DNA from: Sphingobacterium prati
Lineage (GTDB): Bacteria; Bacteroidota; Bacteroidia; Sphingobacteriales; Sphingobacteriaceae
DNA: 64,000 nucleotides
Direction: 5' to 3'
Assembly (NCBI RefSeq): GCF_013167215.1
Contig: NZ_JABJWY010000009.1
Coordinates: 62,001 to 126,000, forward strand
The position numbers were made by a program, and so were the translations under genes. This document shows positions 1 through 7,549 of this stretch, one piece after another. Under the pieces are notes generated by a model. That model was given only the letters and a program-made list of their open reading frames with translations. It was not told the origin of the DNA and searched no databases. Position 1 is the stretch's first letter; the number at the start of each line of letters is the position of its first letter.

Positions 1-294
1 GGATTTAACGGGAAATTCTCCCCTTACCTATTTCTATTTTTGGCCTCTTCGTTAGTCTCTATCATTCCTTTCTCTGTGGGGGGATTGGGTATGCGTGAGC
101 TTGTGATCATGTGGGGAGCAGGCATATTTCAGGTAGACTCACACAATGCGGTGTTGATCACATTGTTATTTTATATTATCTCGGCGATGGTCGCACTCTC
201 CGGAATTTATTTTATCTTCAATCCTAAAGCAATTGGTGAGGATAAACTACCTTCTGTCGAAGAAGTTGAACAAAGTCAAAAATTAGAGGAATAA
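1..294 (+). CDS. Lysylphosphatidylglycerol synthase TM-domain (flippase-like) protein, C-terminal part
   Basis: The frame is open from the first base, so the gene begins upstream of the window and only the last 97 residues are seen. The fragment is strongly hydrophobic, with two membrane segments, and carries the PFSVGGLGMRE motif typical of the last conserved block of the LPG_synthase_TM / UPF0104 family (seen as P-x-S-x-G-G-L-G-x-R-E). It ends in a charged, glutamate-rich tail. Family members are polytopic inner-membrane proteins, often of unknown substrate. The SDR gene follows after 2 bases, so the two are probably co-transcribed. A second member of the same family lies at 5908-6903. The family assignment is fairly safe; the substrate is unknown. 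Confidence 0.7.
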   Translation, partial: GFNGKFSPYLFLFLASSLVSIIPFSVGGLGMRELVIMWGAGIFQVDSHNAVLITLLFYIISAMVALSGIYFIFNPKAIGEDKLPSVEEVEQSQKLEE

Positions 295-296
295 AC

Positions 297-1004
297 ATGG
301 CGAATATTATTATAACAGGAGCAAGCAGTGGCGTCGGATTTGAGGCTGTACTTGATTTGACCTCAAAAAAGGACAACAAAGTCATCGCATTGGCTCGATC
401 TGCAGACAAATTGAGGAAGCTTCATGAAATAGCTAGTCAGCTTAATTATGACGGGGGTACGCTTTTCCCCGCACAATTTGATATTGTCTATGATGATTAC
501 ACAACACTAATTCCTTTTATTCAATCGAAATTTGACAGCGTCGACATCTTGATCAACAATGCCGGTGCATTAATTAATAAACCATTCATGGAGACCAGTG
601 GGCAGGATTTTGCAGAAATGCTGCAGACAAATATTATGGGACACGTCAATATGATACAGCACGTTGTTCCATTCATGCACGAAGGTTCCCATATTGTCAA
701 CATCAGCAGCATGGGAGGTTTCCAGGGCTCAATGAAATTTCCGGGACTTTCAGCCTATTCTACCAGTAAAGGTGCTTTGGCTATTTTAACAGAATGTCTC
801 GCTGAAGAATTTAAGGAAAAGGGAATTAAGGTCAACTGCTTAGCATTAGGCTCGTCACAAACTGAAATGTTTGAAGCAGCTTTTCCCGGTATACAAGCGG
901 GCACGCTAGCCTTTGAAATGGGTCGGTACATTGCGGAGTTTGCTCAGAACGGGCACCAATATTTCAATGGCAAAATTCTACCTGTCGCCAATACGACACC
1001 ATAA
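297..1004 (+). CDS. Short-chain dehydrogenase/reductase (SDR) family oxidoreductase
   Basis: This is a 235-residue classical SDR, a cytosolic NAD(P)-dependent oxidoreductase. The cofactor motif TGASSGVG spans residues 7-14, NNAG is at 87-90, the catalytic serine is in NISS near 137-138, and the catalytic pair is Y154-S-T-S-K158. The substrate-binding C-terminus is short and gives no clue to the substrate. The ATG lies 2 bases after the stop of the upstream membrane-protein gene, with a GAGG-like ribosome site inside that gene's end, which suggests translational coupling. The fold and catalytic type are confident; the physiological reaction cannot be read from the sequence. Confidence 0.88.
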   Translation: MANIIITGASSGVGFEAVLDLTSKKDNKVIALARSADKLRKLHEIASQLNYDGGTLFPAQFDIVYDDYTTLIPFIQSKFDSVDILINNAGALINKPFMETSGQDFAEMLQTNIMGHVNMIQHVVPFMHEGSHIVNISSMGGFQGSMKFPGLSAYSTSKGALAILTECLAEEFKEKGIKVNCLALGSSQTEMFEAAFPGIQAGTLAFEMGRYIAEFAQNGHQYFNGKILPVANTTP

Positions 1005-1018
1005 CAGAGCGCTTAAAG

Positions 1019-1073
1019 GCAACAGGTTGTTGCTGATCATTGACATCGGAATTTAATTTTTTCTCCGATTCCG
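1019..1073. terminator. Possible termination hairpins between convergent genes
   Basis: Two inverted repeats sit in the 126-base gap between the SDR gene and the convergent hydrolase gene. GCAACA/TGTTGC has a 3-base loop (1019-1033). CGGAAT/ATTCCG (1047-1073) encloses a T-rich stretch. Neither is followed by a clean U tract, so a role in termination is a guess from position. Confidence 0.3.
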
Positions 1074-1130
1074 AAAACTTATGTTAAGTTGCCAAAAGCG
1101 AATACCGTAACGACCAAATTTAAGATTCGA

Positions 1131-2504
1131 TTATTTTGTTTTCAATTTAAGCCATTTCGTAAGATCATCCATCAATTGCTCATTGAAACTTTCTGAATTT
1201 TCAAAATATTCTTCAATTTTCCCCGTCTGTGCATTTTGAAAGAGATGGTTCAAATTTGGGTAGTCTTTGATCGTCACATCTGTCGTCTTCAGACGTAAAC
1301 GTTGAAGTGCATAAATATTTTCGTTAGCAGGCACCTGAATATCTTTTCCTCCAAAAGAAGCAAAAATAGGTACGTTTACTTGCTTAAGGTAGTAACTTGG
1401 ATCGATTCGGAGAAAAGTTTTAAACCAAGGCATTAACATCGGACTTAATTTGATTCTCATATCCGATGTTAATACATTTCCATTGTTTTGCCGAATAAGT
1501 TCTTCTTCCAATAATTCCGACAAAATCTTTGGCGGCTCGTCTCTCAAAAGAATGTCATATAGCTTTCTGTTATTAGCCTTATTCAATTCCAATGCTGGCT
1601 CAGACAACCCTGCGACTTTCCCGAGCGCATAACTCTGTAGAATCAATAAAGAATCTCCTTTGAGGACAGGACCAGATAAAAGCGCAATATAATTGACCTT
1701 ACTGTTTTCTGCTGCAACCATTTCCGCTATTAAAGCACCTTCGCTATGGCCAATGACACCAATCTTTCCTGTTTTGACCATCTGCTGCTTGCTCAGAAAA
1801 TCCACGGCTGCATTTGCGTCTGATGCGAAATCAATCGTCGTAGCCAAGTTAACTTCTCCTTTAGACTTTCCAATACCACGGTCATCATAACGCAGCACAG
1901 CGAAGCCCTTTTTAGTAAGATGATCCGCTAATATTTTAAATGGTCTGTGTCCAAAAACTTCTGAATCTCTATTTTGCTGTCCGCTACCATTGACCAGGAC
2001 AACAGCCGGAAAAGATCCCCCTCCTTTTGGATATGTTAAGGTTCCGACAAGCGAAGCACTACCTTTTACATTCTGAAATGAGATTTCCTGCTCGATGTAA
2101 TCATAGGGCGGGGAGACATCTTGCTTGCGTGAAAGCCCACTGTGCTCACTCTCACTACGCACCAGTATCATCGCGGATTCAAAACTGCCCTGTTTCATGG
2201 CGCCTTTCATCACATCTTTGTCGCGGTCCAAGTAGCCTCTATAAAATAAACCAATCGCTTTGACCTCCATCGATATCGAATCTTTGTTCGTTTTTATCAT
2301 ATCAACTGGAAACTTCAGCGAGGTCTGCATGGGGCTTTCAAAGGTTCCCACCCAGTTATTAGCACTATCCTTTTGTAAATTGAATACCAAAAGTAATTTC
2401 TGCCCGGACACGCTCACCTCACCTTTCCACGACCCATCAAACGACTGTGCGTCTGCACATGAAAAATGTAAACAGATTAAAAACAAGTAGAGAATTTTCT
2501 TCAT
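1131..2504 (-). CDS. Secreted alpha/beta-hydrolase family protein
   Basis: The product is a 457-residue alpha/beta hydrolase with an N-terminal signal peptide (MKKILYLFLICLHFSCADAQ). The internal ATG at 2504 was chosen because it starts this signal peptide; a longer frame to 2567 would bury it. The first ~130 residues form a beta-rich domain seen in related Bacteroidota proteins. The hydrolase domain carries the nucleophile elbow G-H-S-E-G, an acid in GGKDIQVPA and the histidine in NLNHLF, completing the Ser-Asp-His triad. Likely an esterase or peptidase-like hydrolase in the periplasm; the FSCADAQ region could also be read as a lipobox. It is the last gene of the minus-strand operon starting at 3929, 13 bases after its neighbour. 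Confidence 0.82.
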   Translation of the reverse strand: MKKILYLFLICLHFSCADAQSFDGSWKGEVSVSGQKLLLVFNLQKDSANNWVGTFESPMQTSLKFPVDMIKTNKDSISMEVKAIGLFYRGYLDRDKDVMKGAMKQGSFESAMILVRSESEHSGLSRKQDVSPPYDYIEQEISFQNVKGSASLVGTLTYPKGGGSFPAVVLVNGSGQQNRDSEVFGHRPFKILADHLTKKGFAVLRYDDRGIGKSKGEVNLATTIDFASDANAAVDFLSKQQMVKTGKIGVIGHSEGALIAEMVAAENSKVNYIALLSGPVLKGDSLLILQSYALGKVAGLSEPALELNKANNRKLYDILLRDEPPKILSELLEEELIRQNNGNVLTSDMRIKLSPMLMPWFKTFLRIDPSYYLKQVNVPIFASFGGKDIQVPANENIYALQRLRLKTTDVTIKDYPNLNHLFQNAQTGKIEEYFENSESFNEQLMDDLTKWLKLKTK

Positions 2505-2517
2505 AAGTTCCTTTCCA

Positions 2518-3102
2518 TTAAAAATAAAACTGTATACCCACATCAAGCATAAAATATAGTGCCACAAACAGTATACTAACCCAAATCTTTTTATTGTTAA
2601 CGGCTATATTCATTCCTCTCACCAATAAATAAAACTGATAAAACAGAAGAAACAAAGCCAATAATCCGAATATACCAAACTGGATCATTTGGCTCTTGTC
2701 TATACTCGACAAAGTATGGTCACCACTTTTTAATGCTTCATCCAGCTGTTTGGTAAACTTATCCTGATGCAATAGTCTTCCCAAAAGAAGTGCTAAATAA
2801 AGCGGAAATGGCACAATCAGGATCACGTTTAATACATCAATAAGCCTTGTTTTGGCGTATAATATAAGACCTACGATATATAATAAGGCTAAAGGAGCCA
2901 AAACCATATAAGCATGGAGTCTTAAAACAGAAACGAAAGAGACTGCTATCTCTGGTCGATAGAAGTGCATAAAACCATTGAACTGCTCCCCTGATAAATA
3001 GACAAAATAGCTCGATAGCAAAAAACCAATGGTGCCTGCAAAAAATAGTTTCCATTCCGAAAACTCTTCAAATGGGTTTAGAAATAGCTGTTTAAATTTC
3101 AT
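2518..3102 (-). CDS. Integral membrane protein of unknown function (possibly Yip1-like)
   Basis: A 194-residue protein with about five hydrophobic segments separated by a central charged stretch (around residues 115-140). The N-terminus reads like Yip1-domain proteins of Bacteroidota (NPFEEFSEWK followed by membrane helices), but I do not recognise it with certainty. The start is an ATG at 3102 and overlaps the end of the preceding PH-like gene by 11 bases, which points to translational coupling. It lies between the PH-like gene and the hydrolase gene in one operon. No catalytic motif is visible. Confidence 0.7.
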   Translation of the reverse strand: MKFKQLFLNPFEEFSEWKLFFAGTIGFLLSSYFVYLSGEQFNGFMHFYRPEIAVSFVSVLRLHAYMVLAPLALLYIVGLILYAKTRLIDVLNVILIVPFPLYLALLLGRLLHQDKFTKQLDEALKSGDHTLSSIDKSQMIQFGIFGLLALFLLFYQFYLLVRGMNIAVNNKKIWVSILFVALYFMLDVGIQFYF

Positions 3103-3583
3103 TGTTTAAGAATTTGGATAAATTCAATTGTTCGATCTCCGCTGGATTTTGAGTTCCGATGAGCAGTACATTCCCATTTCTCATGGTAAGTTGCAAGCCC
3201 ATATTACCTTGAGCTGAAAAAGCTCTTCCTCTACTTCCTCTTCTCAGGCCCCAGCCTCCAAAATCTGCAATTGGACTATATTTTCGTACTTCAGCTGTAG
3301 TTATATCACCCCACGCAATCCTTTTTTGATAGAAATTAAATGGAAAAAAATAGACTTCAATCCCATTCTCATGAATAGTGGTCTTTAAACGAAGCACGCC
3401 AAATAAACACCACAAGGCTAAATTTATCCAGAATCCAGCTAATCTAAACAGAGGAGCAAAATTGAACTGTAAAATATCCTGCCAGTGAGCAGAAATGCTA
3501 GCTACACTAACAGATAAAAGGATCAGACATAGCCACCAACTAAAAAATGATTGACTCTCGTTATAAAGTGTATTATTTCTCAT
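3092..3583 (-). CDS. Small membrane protein with PH-like domain, unknown function
   Basis: A 163-residue protein with two N-terminal membrane helices (about residues 14-32 and 45-63). A soluble beta-rich C-terminus follows, in which IHENGIEVYFFPF, an I-x-W-x-D-I strand and a glycine/arginine loop (GGWGLRRGSRGRAF) resemble bacterial PH-like domains. Such proteins are common in Bacteroidota and mostly uncharacterised. The gene is second in the operon: 46 bases after the DUF2089 regulator and overlapping the next gene by 11 bases. The PH-like reading is an inference from pattern, not a family match. Confidence 0.7.
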   Translation of the reverse strand: MRNNTLYNESQSFFSWWLCLILLSVSVASISAHWQDILQFNFAPLFRLAGFWINLALWCLFGVLRLKTTIHENGIEVYFFPFNFYQKRIAWGDITTAEVRKYSPIADFGGWGLRRGSRGRAFSAQGNMGLQLTMRNGNVLLIGTQNPAEIEQLNLSKFLNNEI

Positions 3584-3629
3584 CTTGAGTAATTGCTTTG
3601 TATATCAATGCTTCAATACTTAAGGCTAC

Positions 3630-3929
3630 CTAAATCATCCTATTTGCACCAACATTGTTCATATTAGCAAGCGAATTTAATTTATGGATCAGATCATCCA
3701 AAATATTACGAACAGTTGGATAAGACTTACCCATTTGGTTGGCCATTTCTTTTAAACTGCCGGAATACTTAAGAAAATTCAGGACAAATTCTTGTTCATC
3801 AATAGTCAGTTGCATAAGCAGGGGTAAAGTAAACTTACCGACAACTTCCGTGTTGCAGGAATCGCAGACCAACTTAGAGACTTTTAGCTTCGCATCACAA
3901 CATGGACAATTTACGGGTATCTTTTTCAT
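3630..3929 (-). CDS. DUF2089 family zinc-ribbon / helix-turn-helix protein
   Basis: This 99-residue protein has an N-terminal zinc ribbon, C-P-C-C near residues 9-12 and C-D-S-C near 22-25. After it comes a helical part with a helix-turn-helix-like stretch (SLKEMANQMGKSYPTVRNILDDL, residues about 58-80). The layout matches DUF2089, a family of small presumed DNA-binding regulators that in several phyla precede genes for small membrane proteins. It is the first gene of the minus-strand operon 3929-1131, so it probably regulates that operon, and an inverted repeat sits 16 bases upstream of its start. The family call is good; the regulatory role is inferred. Confidence 0.8.
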   Translation of the reverse strand: MKKIPVNCPCCDAKLKVSKLVCDSCNTEVVGKFTLPLLMQLTIDEQEFVLNFLKYSGSLKEMANQMGKSYPTVRNILDDLIHKLNSLANMNNVGANRMI

Positions 3930-3944
3930 TTCGTAATATAAATA

Positions 3945-4003
3945 TTAACATTGTTAAATATAGTAGTAATAATATTAATATAGAATAACATATTATTAAT
4001 ATT
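3945..4003. promoter_or_regulatory. AT-rich inverted repeats in the divergent DUF2089/plsC promoter region
   Basis: The 123-base region between the divergent genes holds TTAAC-ATT-GTTAA at 3945-3957. It also holds a 10-base inverted repeat, AATATTAATA (3971-3980) against TATTAATATT (3994-4003). The first is a plausible autoregulatory operator for the DUF2089 protein because it lies 16 bases before that start. The region is so AT-rich that chance palindromes are likely. Confidence 0.35.
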
Positions 4004-4033
4004 TTCCAAAATCATCGCTTAATGATATATTTG
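4002..4033 (+). promoter_or_regulatory. Candidate Bacteroidota promoter for plsC
   Basis: TATATTTG at 4026-4033 matches the Bacteroidota -7 consensus TAnnTTTG exactly, and a T-rich TTTT stretch lies about 20 bases upstream at 4002-4005 in place of the -33 TTTG. The implied transcript would start about 10-15 bases before the plsC ATG. Confidence 0.5.
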
Positions 4034-4052
4034 TAAACATTAAACAAAGTGT

Positions 4053-4787
4053 ATGAAAAAGTTTTTAGGCTATATCCTATCTATTTTATTTTGGTTCTGT
4101 TTTGGTTTGTCCCTTGTGATATTTCATCCCATTCAATGGCTATGTTTAAAACTGGGAGGCTATCGTGCGCACAAAAAAAGCGTGGATATATTAAATGCCT
4201 GTTTGGTTGCATCTTATTATACATTATTCAATAGAGTTACCTTTATTGACAACAAATCCATCCCTTTGGGCCAACCTATTATTTTTGTTGCCAATCATCA
4301 AAGTACCTTTGACATTCCCCCACTAATCTATTTTCTGCGAAGATTTCATGGAAAATTTATCTCAAAGATCGAACTGGCCAGTGGTATACCAAGTATTTCA
4401 TTCAATCTTAAACATGGTGGAGCCGCCAATATAGACCGCAATGATCCCAAACAGTCAATCGCAGAAATTCTCAAACTTGCCAACAATATGAAGACGAAGA
4501 ACTGGTCTGCCTTTATCTTTCCGGAAGGGACCCGTTCTAAAACAGGTAAGATGAAAGCTTTTCACATTGGAGGTATTGCGACGCTGTTAAAGAAAAATCC
4601 CAATGCATTGGTTGTTCCGATTGCAATCAAAGGATCTTACGAAATGGTCCAATATGGTATGTATCCCCTAACACCTTTTCTACATATGACATGGGAAGTA
4701 CTGGATCCTTTGGATACAAGCAATAAAAATATTGAGGAAATCGTAAAATTAGCTGAAGAGAAGATTAAGCAAAAAGTGGAAAATTAA
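4053..4787 (+). CDS. plsC: 1-acyl-sn-glycerol-3-phosphate acyltransferase
   Basis: A 244-residue membrane-bound acyltransferase that would convert lysophosphatidic acid to phosphatidic acid in phospholipid synthesis. It has a hydrophobic N-terminal helix (residues 5-30), the catalytic N-H82-Q-S-T-F-D87 motif (HX4D) and the FPEGTRS block near residue 155, all hallmarks of the PlsC superfamily. The start ATG 4053 follows a good -7 box; an overlapping alternative frame from 4049 is a shadow. The gene converges on the glycosyltransferase gene with only 6 bases between them. The superfamily is certain; the exact acyl acceptor is inferred. Confidence 0.9.
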   Translation: MKKFLGYILSILFWFCFGLSLVIFHPIQWLCLKLGGYRAHKKSVDILNACLVASYYTLFNRVTFIDNKSIPLGQPIIFVANHQSTFDIPPLIYFLRRFHGKFISKIELASGIPSISFNLKHGGAANIDRNDPKQSIAEILKLANNMKTKNWSAFIFPEGTRSKTGKMKAFHIGGIATLLKKNPNALVVPIAIKGSYEMVQYGMYPLTPFLHMTWEVLDPLDTSNKNIEEIVKLAEEKIKQKVEN

Positions 4788-4793
4788 ATTGTA

Positions 4794-5960
4794 TTATCTG
4801 ACTTGCCGACCTTTCCAATCATATTTGCCAATATTTCCTAATATTCCAATATAGACGAGGTAAAAAATGTGGGCAAGGCTCAGGACTGGGAGATACCAGA
4901 GCAAATTACTGCGCCTTGCAAACTTTGTTAGCGGTTGGATAAAGAAAAATTCGACTGTCATTTTAAGCAAAAATGCAAAGAGGACAACCCCAGCAAGGAT
5001 TTTAACAGCTACAACCGCAAGAATCGCTACGACCAACAACAGCACATTAAATAGCCAGATAGCGATTCCTAAAGCAATAACACCTTTATTTTTGTACTTT
5101 GTACTTTTAGAAGCCCAACGTCTTCTTTGGCTAATAAATGAGCTAAGATCAGGCTTAGCATCGGTATACACGATCGCCTCCTCGGATTTGCAGAACGCAA
5201 TTCGTTCTGGAAACTTTTCCGCTACCTTATGCAAAAATAACTCATCGTCCCCAGAAGCAAGTTCATCAATTCCTTTAAAACCGCCCATTTGCGTAAAAAC
5301 GTCTTTTCGATACGCTAAATTCGCTCCATTACAGGTCGTTGGTTTTCTATTGCCTATTCCCGCTGCTCCAAGACCTATGAGATAAAGGAATTCCAAGGTC
5401 TGCAAGCGCTCGAAAAAACTCTTTTCCTCTGAATAGACTACAGGAGAAGACAATAAATAAGCATTTTCTTTTTCAAACGTTCCGATCACGGTAGCTAGCC
5501 AATTTGGTCCCATTCGGCAGTCTGCGTCTGTGGTGATAATAATCTCCCCCCTACAGCAGTCAATTGCTCGTGAAATTGCCAACTTTTTATAAGAATTCAT
5601 TCGTCCATTCTCATTAAGCTGGATCAATTTTACACCATTTTCAGTATATTCTCTAACAATCGCTGAGGTATTGTCGTCCGAATGGTCATCGATGATAATG
5701 AGTTCAAGAAGTTCCTCCGGAAAATTTTGATTCAATATTGACGTTATCGTTCGCCGTATATTTAGCTCCTCATTACGCGCAGCGATAATTACCGATACAG
5801 TCTTCGTACAAACTAAAGGACTGACGGGAGCTTGGATGGTAGTCCAGCCTTTACGCATCCACAATACCAAAATTGCGTACACACAAGCAAAACTGATCAA
5901 TAAATAGCTAAGAATTTGTATCACCGAAAAAATTAATCTTAAAAACAAAAATAGAACCAA
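4794..5960 (-). CDS. Membrane-anchored glycosyltransferase family 2
   Basis: A family 2 glycosyltransferase of up to 388 residues. It has an N-terminal membrane helix, a GT-A domain (IIAARNEELNI; DDHSDD; T-T-D-A-D-C as the DxD), the acceptor-site Q-R-R-R-W motif in the last third, and two or three C-terminal membrane helices, as in processive or lipid-linked transferases. The frame begins at a TTG (5960) overlapping the upstream gene by 53 bases. A GTG at 5924, giving a 17-base overlap and keeping the first helix, is an equally good start; there is no in-frame ATG before the catalytic domain except one just after the helix. It is co-transcribed with the flippase-like gene, so the two probably make and move a lipid-linked sugar. 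Confidence 0.85.
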   Translation of the reverse strand: MVLFLFLRLIFSVIQILSYLLISFACVYAILVLWMRKGWTTIQAPVSPLVCTKTVSVIIAARNEELNIRRTITSILNQNFPEELLELIIIDDHSDDNTSAIVREYTENGVKLIQLNENGRMNSYKKLAISRAIDCCRGEIIITTDADCRMGPNWLATVIGTFEKENAYLLSSPVVYSEEKSFFERLQTLEFLYLIGLGAAGIGNRKPTTCNGANLAYRKDVFTQMGGFKGIDELASGDDELFLHKVAEKFPERIAFCKSEEAIVYTDAKPDLSSFISQRRRWASKSTKYKNKGVIALGIAIWLFNVLLLVVAILAVVAVKILAGVVLFAFLLKMTVEFFFIQPLTKFARRSNLLWYLPVLSLAHIFYLVYIGILGNIGKYDWKGRQVR

Positions 5961-6903
5961 ATACCGCGGGTAGAATCAAATTAACAAACCAAATACAGGA
6001 TACGATCGCCATCACTGCAATTTCTTGTGTTGTAATATAGCTATAAAGATTACTTGCAACAAAACTACGGACACTAAAATCAAAAATATCCAAGGTAGGC
6101 AATGCTGCCTGGACGAAAAAAAGAATGAAAATCATCAAGATCATGGACAGAAGTGGCAACTCAGGTAAAGTCAACTTCATCAAAATAATATACTGTGAAG
6201 TAAAAATGATGAATCTGGCCAATGAATTTATCAAGACAATACTAAGTTCACGTGCTGAATAATGTTCAAGGACTTCAAAAAACGGCTTAATCTTTGTCAA
6301 AAATTTAATTTTACCAACGAGTATATCCACCCATCTCACATTAAAGTACAATATAACAAATCCAATAGCATAAATAATAGCAAGCAACCAAACGGCAAAT
6401 TGAACGGATAAAGGTGTGGATAAAAACTTACAGATAAACCAGGCAATGCTCAGTGATCCTGTCACACTTGTCAATACCAATTGGGCAAATAGCCCCACCC
6501 CCATCGCAACAGCGCCCTTTGCCCTATTTTGAGGTTGGAGGAACAAAACCCTTCCACCATATTCACCAATCCTGTTTGGTGTGAAAATAGCCCATGTAAG
6601 CCCACAAAAAACGGATTGAAATGCTTTCCAAAACGATATTTGTTCCAGCTTGGATGCAAGATAGCGCCATTTAACAACCTCCAAAAGCCAGTTTACGAGC
6701 ATTAAAACGACAATCAAGATCAATGTCAAGACGACAGAATGCTGCTCTAATCCTACGATTAAAGTCTTAAACTTACCGATATTGCTCTTATCAGATACTT
6801 TGGCAATGATGTACCATGTCGCAAATACAAAAACGAGTATCTTCAATAAAAGACTGATATATTTTTTTTGTCTCCCAGTCAACTTTTGATAATTAGAGAG
6901 CAA
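5908..6903 (-). CDS. Lysylphosphatidylglycerol synthase TM-domain (flippase-like) membrane protein
   Basis: This is a 331-residue polytopic membrane protein with seven or eight hydrophobic segments. TPNRIGEYGGR (around residues 108-118) matches the first conserved block of the LPG_synthase_TM / UPF0104 family. The second block, usually P-x-S-x-G-G-x-G-x-R-E, appears changed to a TLDIFDFSVRS-like sequence. The only start compatible with the upstream in-frame stop is a TTG at 6903. It overlaps the glycosyltransferase gene downstream, so the pair is probably one transcript concerned with a glycolipid or envelope glycan. The family is fairly sure; the substrate is unknown. Confidence 0.78.
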   Translation of the reverse strand: MLSNYQKLTGRQKKYISLLLKILVFVFATWYIIAKVSDKSNIGKFKTLIVGLEQHSVVLTLILIVVLMLVNWLLEVVKWRYLASKLEQISFWKAFQSVFCGLTWAIFTPNRIGEYGGRVLFLQPQNRAKGAVAMGVGLFAQLVLTSVTGSLSIAWFICKFLSTPLSVQFAVWLLAIIYAIGFVILYFNVRWVDILVGKIKFLTKIKPFFEVLEHYSARELSIVLINSLARFIIFTSQYIILMKLTLPELPLLSMILMIFILFFVQAALPTLDIFDFSVRSFVASNLYSYITTQEIAVMAIVSCIWFVNLILPAVFGSIFVFKINFFGDTNS

Positions 6904-6982
6904 TGTTACTAAATTTTAGCCAAATGATTAAGTTTTGTACACATCAATCCACTTATAAAGAGCAAAATTTGTAATATTGTAC

Positions 6983-7549
6983 ATGCAGAAGGAAAAGGCG
7001 AAAGAAAGAATTATTCTGGGGATAGACCCCGGTACAGTAGTACTTGGGTACGGAATTATCAGAGAAGTCGGCAATACCATATCCCTTATTTCAATGGGTG
7101 TAATCAAAATGGGGCATCTCGATGACCATGCGCTAAAACTACAACGCATTTTCAAAAAGACCTCTGCATTAATGCAAGAATATAATCCGGATTGTGTTGC
7201 ACTGGAGTCTCCTTTCTATGGAAAAAATATTCAGGTTATGCTCAAACTCGGGCGGGCACAGGGAGTTGCAATGGCTGCAGCATTGGCGCAGGATATTCCG
7301 ATCTTTGAGTATTCACCTAGAAAAATAAAGCAGTCAGTCACGGGAAATGGAAATGCTACCAAAGAACAGGTTTCAGCCATGCTCAAAAATCTCCTAAAAT
7401 TTGAAGAAACTCCACAATTTTTGGATGCAACAGATGGGTTAGCAATTGCAGTTTGTCATTCATTTCAAAAAAATAGTACCTCAGGCGGTGGAAAATCCTA
7501 CTCAGATTGGTCGTCTTTTATCAAAGACAACAAAGACCGGATCAAGTAG
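6983..7549 (+). CDS. ruvC: Crossover junction endodeoxyribonuclease RuvC
   Basis: RuvC, the Holliday-junction resolvase that cuts four-way junctions after RuvAB branch migration. The 188-residue frame shows all four acidic active-site positions: D15 in GIDPGT, E75 in ALESPFYGKN, and D148/D151 in FLDATDGLAIA. The ATG at 6983 is preferred over an in-frame TTG at 6977. The C-terminus (after ~160) is longer than in E. coli RuvC, with a serine/glycine-rich stretch. Its stop TAG (7547-7549) directly abuts the stop of the convergent gene at 7550, so the two genes end back to back with no spacer. Confidence 0.95.
   Translation: MQKEKAKERIILGIDPGTVVLGYGIIREVGNTISLISMGVIKMGHLDDHALKLQRIFKKTSALMQEYNPDCVALESPFYGKNIQVMLKLGRAQGVAMAAALAQDIPIFEYSPRKIKQSVTGNGNATKEQVSAMLKNLLKFEETPQFLDATDGLAIAVCHSFQKNSTSGGGKSYSDWSSFIKDNKDRIK

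Noticed and set aside
4867..5385. 172-codon frame opposite the glycosyltransferase gene
   Set aside because: Lies wholly antisense to a gene with intact GT2 motifs; translation shows no family features.
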